From the NCBI GenBank assembly GCA_022059125.1, contig JAEUWY010000002.1, forward strand, positions 3,720,001-3,784,000: a DNA stretch of 64,000 bases, given 5' to 3'. This DNA comes from Corynespora cassiicola. Its lineage: Eukaryota > Ascomycota > Dothideomycetes > Pleosporales > Corynesporascaceae. Shown here piece by piece: positions 44,157-53,959 of this stretch. Numbering within the stretch: position 1 is the stretch's first letter; each line of letters opens with the position of its first letter. A program made the translations under genes and the position numbers. The notes under the pieces are model-generated. The model ran no database searches and was not told the origin of the DNA. It worked only from the letters and a program-made list of their open reading frames with translations.

Positions 44157-45375
44157 GGCTCTTCTGCCGGTCAGGGCCGATTAGAGGAGCAGCGGCGGCG
44201 GCGGCTTGCTGAGCAGTTGGGCTCGTGTGCAGCGCAGGCGCTCATGGGAAGATGCAGCGCTAGCAGCAGGCGGCAGGCGGAGGAGGAAGGGGAGGGTCGG
44301 GGGTCGCGGAGGAGGGTTCGGAGGCAGACAAGCGGATATTTGGCACAGATGGGGGAGGAGGACGATGCGCCCGCTGGGGTGAGGAGAGGCTGGGGTGCGT
44401 TTGGCGAGGACGGGCGGCGGGAGTGGCCTTGAGCAGTAAGCCGGGCAGCACACGGACACGGCGGGCACACGCACGCTCGCACTCGCACGCACAGGCGGGA
44501 TGCAGTCAGTCAGTCAGTCAGTCAGTCAGGAGCGCCGCAATGGATCCTGTCCTGTCCCGTCCCGTCCAGTCCTGGCTCCGAGGGCTGTCGCTGAAGCTGT
44601 GCGACGGCGCGAGGGCCCGAATCGATCACATGCAGGCCTGGCCAAGCCCAGCGGAAGTCTTGCTCCATTGCAGAAGGGGTCCGACGGGCGCCAGCAGAGG
44701 GGCTGGCTGCCGATCTGCCCTCCCATTTGCCTGCCCGCCCGCCTCACGAGCACACCATCGCGCCCCTCTTCGCGAAGCCTTGGATCGAAGCCTTCGAGAA
44801 TGCAGCCCGTGGGGATCGCCCGGCGGGGATGCGCCCTGTCCCCAAGCCGTTTCGCCCGTCGAGCCCCGTCGACCTGCCCAGCCGGGGCCCCGGAGCATGC
44901 TGTTTTAAAAATAAAGCATGAATAAACATGTCAAACGAGCCAGAGCTCTATTTCAACCTCATATCTGCCCCTCGTCTTGATGTCCGCTGCCCGGCCTGCC
45001 AGCTTAATGCCCATCGCCCGGCCGCGTGAAACACGGCATCCTGTGCCGCCCCGCCGTCCCATATCAGCAACGCTGCACCATTATCTATCACAAAGACATC
45101 CCACGCATCCTGCGCCGCCCAGCGACAACCCGCCCCCGCCCCCCCACCCACTGCCTTGGCCGTACATTTTCCATTATCCAGCCGGCCTGGACAGTACCTG
45201 CGTAAGAGCGCTGGCTCGCACCTCCGCCCAGTGTCACGGCATGACGGAGTGCTACCAACAGCATAGAACCTCCCTTAGCGCCCGGGTATCCCAAAGCCTC
45301 GTCCAATCTCCGTCATTACATGTTCTCGTGCAACATTAGTCTTTCCAGAAACACTCGTGATAACCTATTGCCCTT
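44157..45375. promoter_or_regulatory. ron1 promoter / nag3 3' region
   Basis: 1.2 kb between two minus-strand genes. It carries a (CAGT)n repeat at 44,503-44,529 and GTCCC/GTCC runs just after it. Frames here are GC-driven. The nag3 3' end lies at the right. Confidence 0.5.
44503..44529. repeat. (CAGT)n microsatellite upstream of ron1
   Basis: Six and a half perfect CAGT units about 350 bp upstream of the ron1 start codon. Confidence 0.95.
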
Positions 45376-48300
45376 TCAAGAAGGCGGAATCAGAGTCCAC
45401 GTCGCCGCGTCACAGCTCACCTCCTCGAAGTTGTGCATCACCTCGAACCCCATAGCAGAGAAGCCGTCAAAGTTGCCGTCGCCATCCATCTGTCGTCACA
45501 TTAGTTGTTGCTGTTCAATGCCAATGCCCTTACTCACATAGTCGAGCAAGCACGCGTTGGACCCTTGTGCCTTGATCTGCCGCATGCCCAGTAGAATCAG
45601 TCCCTGGAGGAGCGTCGAGTAGTCTCCGACGCCAGGCGAGATGACTGGCGACGAAATCCCCCCCGCCGCCTCGTTGAGGTCCTTCAACGGCGGAATGAAG
45701 TCGGACAGCCGTGACTGATGGTTGTAGAGCACGACAGTCCCCACCAGCGCCTTGTCCTCCGGTCTCTTCGCCCGAATAATGCCGCACGCCGAAGGATCGG
45801 CTAGCGCAAGCTTGTAAACTTCTGCGAGGCCTTGGCGATTGCTTGTCTTGATATGGTCGAGGACGTGCTGGGCGTGGTCCCACCCGTACACCAAGTCAAA
45901 CTGGTATCCTGCACTCGATAGGCTCTTTGCCATGCCCTCGGGTGGCGTCCAGTTGAGCAGATTGCGTGCCACCATGTTGCAAACTGGACGCGAGAGCGCC
46001 GCGTTCCACCCGAGGTTGGCAAACCATGACCGCAGCCGCTTTCGTTCTCCACCGTGCCCAGTTGGGATCCCAAGGAAGATACTAGGCAGCCGGGATCCCA
46101 GCTGGAATCGTTTGATTCCTTCTCTCTGCAGCAGCGTTCGAATGGCCCGGTTGTGTAGAGAATGGCCTATTGACAGCTTTCTTCTCGTCGGGTCGACGAA
46201 CAGCGCACCAATCGCGCCTGTGCCTGTCGTCTTGAAAAAGTACGTAGAGCAGAATCCGTACAGCGCTTGCGTGCTGCTGTTGCGGACGACAAAGTGGGCT
46301 TCTTCAACTTCCGGGTGATGTAGGATGAACGAATTTGACGTTGCACTAGACAATTCTGAACGCTGGTTTGGCGGCGTTCCTTCCATGGTCGCTTTGATGA
46401 GAGCATCGAGGGCATTCGCGTCCCGCTCTTCGTTAAACGTCTCAACCAACCAATGCTGCCTGGAGTGCTGCAGCTTCTGGCTCTTACTGATGGTTCCTGG
46501 AAGCGTTCCGGTGGGTGACAGGTCGCCATAAAGAACCTTGACCAAGGAATTGAGTGCCGTCTCAGTGAAGTCGTATGTGCAAATGTACGTGCCAATCGAA
46601 GTGTCCATGGCAAAATCGTACGGCGAGCTTACCGCCACAACAATCAGGGGCTTTTCGCGCTTTTCACCTCCGGTTGTGTATTGCATGTTGCAAATCATAG
46701 ACACGTGCTTGGTGAAACCATGCTGGTAGAGGTTGCGGTTTGCATCTGCTGTCAGCACAATGATCGCACTGGCTCGGTTGATGAGATTCTCGTGAACTGG
46801 CCGAACCCCGTTGGCAGTGTACGACGTATGCAGGACACGGCCGCTCCGTTGTCGAGCCAGAGATCTTCCTAGCTCTCGGAAGACTCGCTCTCCGCTCATG
46901 ACCGACGCGCTCTGCTGCCATGAAACAGGCTCTGGCGTACTCGCGGCCGCAGTCTCCGACAAGGCCCGAGAGGCAGCTGAAGCGACCAGCGGCTTAACTA
47001 GCGGAGTCAAAAGTAGCAGTTCTTCTTCGCTGTCCAAAATGTTGGATAGAGGCAGGAGTCGGTTCTTATCTCGAACCACCGTGATGGAGCTGTTGTATGC
47101 CTTGGTTGAGAGGGCAGTGTGTGACGGCTGAAGTGACTCCAGATGGTTAATACCGGGAGGGTTCAGGGCCTTCTCCCACGACGTGCATCTCGACTTCATC
47201 GCAAGGACCCTGCGCAGGGAATTGTATATTCTTTCTTTGGATATCATGGCGTTCTCCAGGCCCGTCTTCAGACCCTTGATCGCTTCCTGTTGCGCTGTGA
47301 ACGAGAGGCAGAGTAGGACAACGTCACAGCCGGCGTTGACAGCCATGACGGTGCCACCACCCACGCCAATGTTGTGGCTGAGGGCATCCATTTCCAGGCA
47401 TTCCGAGACCACAACCCCATTGAAGCTCAGGTCAGATCGAAGCAGTCCATCGACTACCTGTTCGGACAGACAAGCATGCATAGCATTCAAGCCTGCCGAG
47501 GACATAGCACATCCACCTACCATCATGGAGTCCAACCCTTGTCGAATGGCATTGCGGAACGGAATCAGAGCACTGAGACTGAGCTGCTCCAAGGACTCGG
47601 TGATGATGGGCACATCGAGGGTAGACCCCAAGAACTCTAGGTTACCATAGGATGGGAAATGCTTTCCCAGCGTCACAAGGCCTGCATCTTGATAGCCCTT
47701 CATAAAGGCGACTCCGTACGCAGAAACTTCTTGGGGGTCATCGCCCGCCGTCCTGACACCGAGGGGCTGGTTGCGAGCATTGGTGAGCACATCAAGGCAC
47801 GGGCCGAAGATCCAATTGATACCGCACGCCGCAATCTCTTGCGCGGTGGCCTTTGCGACCTCATACGCAAGCTCCGTGGAGCCGGCAGCGGCAATGCCCA
47901 TGCTGCTGGGATACTGGCGGATATAAATCTCATCGTAGATGCTGTTCACGCCGCCATTCTCCTGGTCAATGCCAATGGCAAGCGGCACCGGATGGCCGGC
48001 ATCATGGGCAATCTTCTGGAGCTCATAGCACAGCTTGGTCGTGTCCTCGGCGGCTGGAGCTTGTTAGCAGCAGGTCCCGGAAAGCCACGCCGTGATACAT
48101 GTCAGCCATGCATGAAACACATGTCTCGTACATTTCAGATTCTTAGCGGTCAACAGGATACAGCCGAGATGGTGCTTCTCGATAAGGGTCCTGATCTGGG
48201 GGGTAACTGTGGTTCCATCGAAGCCCATCATGAACAGTTGGCCCTTTGCAACGCGCAGGTTAGCTTGCTCCACACCTGACAGCAGCCTTACAGCGTAGGA

Positions 48301-48445
48301 GACCCACCATCGTCCTGCAAGTCCCGGGGCGGGGCCAGTCAGCCAAAGGTCCGAATCACATGCAGTATCGCTTGGGACGGAAGCAGGGAACATACCTATC
48401 CAAGTCGTCCCATACGGGATCCAGCTTCTCGGGCTTGCCCGCCAT
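45376..48445 (-). CDS. nag3: GH3 (NagZ-related) and GNAT fusion protein
   Basis: 932 aa, exons 48445-48396, 48314-48308, 48243-48132, 48053-45538 and 45489-45376. Exon 2 is a 7-nt microexon needed to join PVWDDLDR-TM to GQLFMMGFDGTT in frame. Residues 20-350 are the GH3 barrel related to bacterial beta-N-acetylglucosaminidases: LTAKNLKSAEDT, LAIGIDQENGGVNS, GPCLDVLTNARN, LGKHFPSYGN, VVVSECLEMDAL. By eye the nucleophile Asp is Glu274 and the NagZ Asp-His general acid/base loop (DSH) is absent. A second domain follows to about residue 580. The C-terminal 330 residues look like tandem GNAT acetyltransferase folds, with GALFVDPTRRKLSIGHSL at 672-689 and DYSTLLQGLILLGMRQIK later; the end reads MDGDGNFDGFSAMGFEVM. 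No signal peptide, so cytosolic. Activity uncertain. Confidence 0.88.
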
Positions 48446-48960
48446 TGCTGACACTGCGCGCTCTGCGATGCCGAAGCCTGGCGGCGCGGAGGGGGGTGGA
48501 GGGGGTCGCAGGCAACGTTGGGGGGGCGTCTGGGCGCGGACCGAGGTCAGAGAGTTGCGGCGATCGAGGCTTGAACGGTTAACGTGACTCGGAGCGGCTT
48601 GTTAACAATGAAAGGATGGGGATGAGGCGTGAATCTGCAACGGTAGCATTCACGCGCGGCAGGCCGACGCTAGACTAGCGTGGCTAGGACCACTTTTTAA
48701 CGGCACCTCACCTCATCAGGCCCCGGCCGGCCAGCCTGCCCGCCTGCCAGCCCTGTCCCGGTGATACCCCACCCCTCTCTGCCCGCGCGCTGGTGCTCTA
48801 TCAAAGACGTCCATCCAGATGCACACCCGGGATGCTACCACGACTTGTCGCGACTTTCCGCCTGCGCGCCGAGCCGCCTCCAGAGAGTCGCTGCTGTGTC
48901 ACATCCGCCTCGCAGCCCCGCTGGGCCAACGGCGCCCGTGAACAGAGGCACGCAGCTTGA

Positions 48961-48991
48961 TTGCGGCAACTCTTGCGGCAACTCTTGCGGG
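48961..48991. repeat. 12-bp tandem repeat in the nag3/dac1 promoter
   Basis: Two perfect units TTGCGGCAACTC followed by a partial third (TTGCGGG). Confidence 0.9.
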
Positions 48992-49184
48992 CCCCCAGGA
49001 AACTGGCCCGGCCTGTGGTGGTTTCCTTCACGTCATAGCCTGGTAGCGCAGAGGCCCGTAGCTCTGATAAAAGTCCCGTAGGTCGCAGCTCTCTTTCTAA
49101 AGGTCGTTGAGCTTGTCTCAACCGCGTCCATACTCTCCTTCCTTCCTATTCCGGTCACACGGCAGCGTACATCATTGTACCAAC

Positions 49185-49258
49185 CCTCCCTTCCTTCTTT
49201 CTTCCATACTAGTCTACCCTACCCTACCCCCCACCCCCTCCATATAAACTTTTATATA
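49185..49258 (+). promoter_or_regulatory. dac1 core promoter: pyrimidine tract and TATA
   Basis: A CT-rich block (CTACCCTACC and CCACCCCCTC) is followed by TATAAA at 49,243-49,248 and TTATATA at 49,252-49,258, about 50 bp before the dac1 ATG. This layout is common in highly expressed fungal genes. Confidence 0.6.
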
Positions 49259-49298
49259 CATCATCTCCGAGTGTATCCCTGTCAGTCATTGACGCACC

Positions 49299-50680
49299 AT
49301 GCCGTCCGCTGTCCCGGTATCCGGCGTCTCGACCCCTACCCAGGGCTCCGGCGTGACCAAGTTCACCAACTGCCTCCTCGTCAAGGGCCATGAGCTCGTC
49401 GAGGAGGACCTGTGGATAAGCTCTGTGAGCGGCAAGATCCTCAACGGCCAGGAGATCATCTATGAGCACCGCATCGAGCCGGACCAGGTCATTGATCTCG
49501 GTGGCCGCATTCTCTCGCCCGGTCTCATTGATGTGCAACTCAACGGGGCCTACGGCTTCGACTTCTCTGTCGTTCCGGACGACGCTGCAGTAAGCTACGG
49601 CAAGGGAGTGCTCCACGTCAATAGGAACCTCGTCACCACGGGTGTGACGTCGTACCTCCCCACGCTGACATCGCAGCACCCCGATGTGTATCAAAAGGTT
49701 GGTAGACACCTGTCACCCCATTCCATCCCCAATCAGACCCTGCAGTGACATGTCCCTAACACAACAACCAACCCCAGGCTCTCCCCTTTCTTGGCCCCTC
49801 AGGTGCCCTCCGCGACCCAAGCTATGGCTCTCAATCTCTCGGCGCCCACTGCGAAGGCCCTTTCCTGAACCCGACTAAGAACGGCATTCACAACGTCTCG
49901 GTCCTCCAGGAGCCCGCAAACGGCATCAAGGATCTGGAAGCCTGCTACGGCGCCGCAAACCTCTCTTCCCCATCTCCTATCAAGCTCGTAACGCTCGCCC
50001 CAGAGCTTCCCGGTGCCCTATCCTGTATCCAAGACCTCGCATCACGCGGCATTGTTGCCTCTATTGGACACTCGGAGGCGTCGTACGAGGAGGCCAAGGC
50101 CGGCATAAGAGCTGGCGCCGGTATGATCACGCACCTCTTCAATGCAATGCGCCCGCTGCACCACCGCAACCCAGGTATCTTCGGCCTGTTGGGCACCGCC
50201 TCGTCTTCCATCCGTAAACCGTACTTTGGCATTATTGCAGATGGCATCCACTTGCACCCTACCTCCATCAAGATTGCTTGGAATGCGCATCCCGCGGGCC
50301 TCATCCTCGTCACGGATGCCATGCGTCTGGCCGGCATGCCTGACGGGACCTATGACTGGACAAACGGGTCGCGCATCGTCAAGAATGGATCTCTCCTCAC
50401 GCTCGAAGAGAATGGCAAGATTGCGGGGAGTAGCATCGAGTTGATCGAGTGTGTGACTAACTTCCTCAACTGGACGGGTGCGAGCGTGCCTGAGGCGTTG
50501 GAGGCGGTTACTGCGACACCAGCGCGCATGCTGGGTGTGGAGAACGTCAAGGGTACGCTGAGAGAGGGCGCGGATGCCGATCTCGTGGTGCTTGACTTGC
50601 AAGAGGCAGTTGGTGGGGAGAGGAAGTTGGTGGTTGATCAGGTGTGGAAGTTTGGGGCCAAGGTCTTTACAAGGGCTTGA
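49299..50680 (+). CDS. dac1: N-acetylglucosamine-6-phosphate deacetylase (NagA type)
   Basis: Removes acetate from GlcNAc-6-phosphate to give glucosamine-6-phosphate. Exons are 49299-49697 and 49778-50680, giving 433 aa. The amidohydrolase barrel is clear. Metal and substrate motifs follow E. coli NagA: HCEGPFLNPTKNGIHN (Glu159), SIGHSEASYEEAKAGI, MITHLFNAMRPLHHRNPG, FGIIADGIHLHP and LILVTDAM with the catalytic Asp. The N-terminal beta domain includes VIDLGGRILSPGLIDVQLNG. The intron has a GTTGGT donor and joins VYQK to ALPFLGPSGA in phase 0. It shares a promoter region with nag3. Confidence 0.96.
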
Positions 50681-51710
50681 GGGGAGGAGGAACGACTGAA
50701 TAAATGGATGGATGGGTGTATCATGAACACGGAAATGGAGTCGGTCTTGCATTTGAGGGGGGTGCTGCATTTTTCTTATCAGGCTCACGGATTGAGATTA
50801 GATGCATGTAGATTCCAACCATGGGCTTCACGGCAGAGATACGATTAGACATGTTGAAAATATCGAGTAGACGCTAGATACCCATAGAGCCGCTGTCGGA
50901 GCAGTGAGCGTGTAGATCAAATCAGAGGTACTTTGACACGTATGCTTGTATCCGCATCTGATGTGTACTCGTGATGTGTCTTGCGATTATACCAGTCTGA
51001 GATTAGCTAGTCAGATAACTCATGGGTCCCTATTTCGAGGCTGTCGTAGTCATGACGTCAATTGCATGTTGAGTATGCAGCCCAGAATCATTGCGCAATA
51101 CTTACTGCATGGCATCGAGGGAGATCCACAGCAAGCAGTGAAGAATAATCGTCGACGCAGACGTGGTATAAAATATATTATCGCTATAAAAAAAATTATG
51201 CCAGAGACGAAGATATGTGTACTGTAGGAAAAATAAAGGAAAACGCCCTTTCGAATAATGCATGACGAATCCAAACGGAGAATGCAAACCACGAGAAATG
51301 TATGAAATCCAAAGAGAACAATCAAGAAAGATGAGAAGTCGCACCAAGAAAAAAAAAAGGGAAGCCTGAGTGATCAATGCCCCCCGCCGCTTTGTTACAT
51401 AGGAAATTGGGTGTGCAAAGACGGATGCCAGAGCATCACTTCGAAAACATTGCCGTGTCGAAATCATTCACGCCTTGGGCTCCAACTCATAACGGGGAAA
51501 GTCGGAACTCGTGTCGTGAAAATCTCGTAAGGGCGTCCTGGGCCGCCGGGCTGACCATAGATAAACGGGTATCACAAAAGGAATTGGGGGGGTCTCCGAA
51601 TCGAATCGAATCGTAATGCACATCGTGATGGTACAGATCGGCAGGCAGAACGCTGGGGAGGAAAAACCGGTGACGAAGTGGAACTGAGGCAGCCCCTCGA
51701 GTGCTGGAGT
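50681..51710. other. Convergent 3' region dac1 / Rab gene
   Basis: 1.0 kb between convergent stop codons, AT-rich in 51,150-51,360 with several A runs. It marks the right border of the GlcNAc cluster. No gene seen. Confidence 0.5.
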
Positions 51711-52872
51711 CTAGCAGCACTTTCCTCCCTTGCTTTTGCGTAGTCTGTCCACATCTTCTTCCCACTCACTGCGCTCGCCACCGCCGGGCGTGGTGGGAAA
51801 ACCGAGCCAGCTTCGCCTCTTATCGCCCATGCCGACTCTGAAGCTGCCGGTGCCGTCTCCGGGATAGTCGAAATAGCCGTTTGAGTTGCCGTTTCCATTC
51901 ATTCCGGGAGTCATACCAGCGAGTGCCATCTGCCGCTGCTCTTCCTCGAACCTACGCTGCTGCTGTTCGACCAGCTTTCTGGTCAAGACTCGAAACACCT
52001 CGTCTACGCCTTCTCCATCTTTTGCGCTGATCTCGTGGCAGCAGTCCCAGCCAATCTCTTGTCCCCAGAATCCACTCGATCGGTTACTTTGAGGGGATGC
52101 CATGCCTCCGCTCCCGCTGGAAAAGGCCGACGGCGCGCTTCCCCATCCCGTGGTCTGTGCCTGACCGTTCTGCAACTGTGCGTTCTGCGCGGGGTATAAA
52201 TTCTCGGCAACGTATGCGATGCAGCGCTCGAACGGAACTTTGCGCTTGGTAGGGTCTTGGGCGACGATGTCCGACTTGGTGCCGACTATGTGTAGGATAA
52301 TGTCGTCTCCGAGGTTCTGCTTCAGCTCCTTGAGCCATCGGCCCATTTCTTCGAACGACTGCGGGTCGGTTATGTCATAGCAGAGGACTCCCGCATTTGC
52401 GCCTGCGCCGGCCATCCATGTCAGTACTCTGTTCGTAAATGTGGATCTGCCTAGGCTCCCAATCTCAGAGCTCAGACCATGGATTCAAGCCCAAACTCAC
52501 GATTGGGCACTAGTCTGGGATGACGCGGTATGAAAACAAACGACTGCAGGGAAGACTGTATGTAGGAAAAGGGGCCGGCGTGGGGGAGCAGGAACAGCAG
52601 AGAGATGGCACAGGTGCGAGGGCGAACATACCTCTGTAGTAGAGCTTGGAGATGGACCGGAACCTCTCCTGGCCGGCCGTGTCCCAGATCTGCAGGCGCA
52701 CAACCGTGTTTGTGTCGATGTCGGTAACCCGCTTCGTCAGGAACGAGGCACCGATTGTGGACTGCGTCGTGGGCGGCGTGAATGCATTCTTCACGTAGCG
52801 ATGCACCAGCGACGTCTTCCCGACGCCCTGGCTGCCCAGCACCACGATCTTTGCCTCGAGACTGTTTGCCAT
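51711..52872 (-). CDS. Rab24-like small GTPase
   Basis: Membrane-traffic GTPase, exons 52872-52632 and 52402-51711, giving 310 aa. P-loop GSQGVGKTS, switch I STIGASF, switch II WDTAGQERF, base-recognition GTKSD and SAKDGEGVDEVF are all visible. The C-terminus ends GGKCC, a double-cysteine geranylgeranylation site. GTKSD in place of NKxD and the following KRKVPFERCIAYVAENL resemble Rab24, but the catalytic Gln of switch II is present, which Rab24 of animals lacks. A Gln/Ser/Gly-rich insertion of about 45 residues sits between the fifth strand and the SAK motif, and a low-complexity tail precedes the cysteines. Intron of 229 nt; the join YYRG/ANAGVLCYD fits the family. Confidence 0.88.
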
Positions 52873-53959
52873 GTCGCGTGTCCAAAGTGCCACGCTCTTG
52901 TATCCAACCCCAGAAAAAAAACCCAGGCTCTCCCTAAAAAAGGGTTGTGTGTCGCTGGGCGAGCGTCGGCGAGTAATACGGGGAAGGGCGGGCTCCTATT
53001 TTCAGGTGAAGGCTGCGGCGCCGGCGGTGGCTATTGTGGCGGAGAGGTCGGCAACAGGCAGTATGGTGGGCGGACGAAGTACCAGTCTCATGGCGTGCAG
53101 TGAAGAACCAAAAAGAGTGTCGCAGGGTTGTGTCTCACAGGTTGACGTAGAAGTACTGCGCTGCCCGTCACGGCGACCCCAGTGACATAGCCTGCGTTTG
53201 GCGCGGGCGGCGGTTCGGCTTGGCTTGGGCGCCCATGTGACTTGTTTGGGCCATGGCCTAGGTATGGCGAGGGGGCTCCGCGGGCGACGTGGGGTGCGGC
53301 GAGCTGAGATGAGGGCCATTGTAAATCCATCTGATCCGAGATGGATGTAATCGTCTGCCCAGCACCCGTCTATCGGCCGCTGTTTACCAAAGCAGCAGCC
53401 GTCTAGCGCTCTGCAATCGAGTCGTCGCTCATTGGCCCAGACGGTGCTCGGGAGCCGGACAGACACTGGGCAGGGGACTGATCACCGCGGCCGTGGGTGC
53501 CTTTTGGCTTTGTGGCCACCGCGGGGACCGTCGCCCGCATGCTGCATTAATGCGCGATGCAGTAATGCACTTAGCCGACTCTTTTTCTGCCGTCCGTCGT
53601 CCGCTTTGGGGCGCGTCGAGGCCATTGCGGCTGTCGTGGTCGAGGCTCCTATGAGAGGGCCGGAATTACCAAAAGATCCGGCCGGCTTGCGACTTCCGCC
53701 TGTCCATGCTCGACGCGGACCGGGGCGGTAGCCTATGCTGCGGGGAGAGATGGACCGAGGTGTGCTCTAACAGATGCCCTCCGTCATCACCCTTGGAATG
53801 CCGCCTGGGCCCTACGAATAAGAAAAAGATCGCCCTGACCGCCTTCTGCCGCCACTCGTCTTCCACCTCTGTTTTTTCCTATATCTCCTACGCCTTGTAG
53901 ATTTCCTTTGGACGTTTCGCGGTGCTCAATTGGCCTCACACCACGCCCACCCAGCAAAC
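52873..53959. promoter_or_regulatory. Divergent region Rab gene / b2-like dehydrogenase
   Basis: 1.09 kb between divergent starts, expected to hold both promoters. T- and C-rich blocks precede the plus-strand gene near 53,850-53,890. No other gene supported. Confidence 0.45.

Larger units (their letters stand above)
48446..49298. promoter_or_regulatory. Bidirectional promoter nag3 / dac1
   Basis: 853 bp between divergent starts. It contains CTGCGATG at 48,463 and GGTCGCAGG at 48,504 close to nag3, a 12-bp repeat at 48,961-48,984, and GGTCGCAGC at 49,081. A typical fungal core promoter precedes dac1. Confidence 0.6.

Noticed and set aside
48064..48393. 110-aa frame upstream of nag3 read as one exon
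   Set aside because: Only its GQLFMMGF part is coding; the rest covers introns 1 and 2 and lacks the LDPVWDDLD segment of the family.
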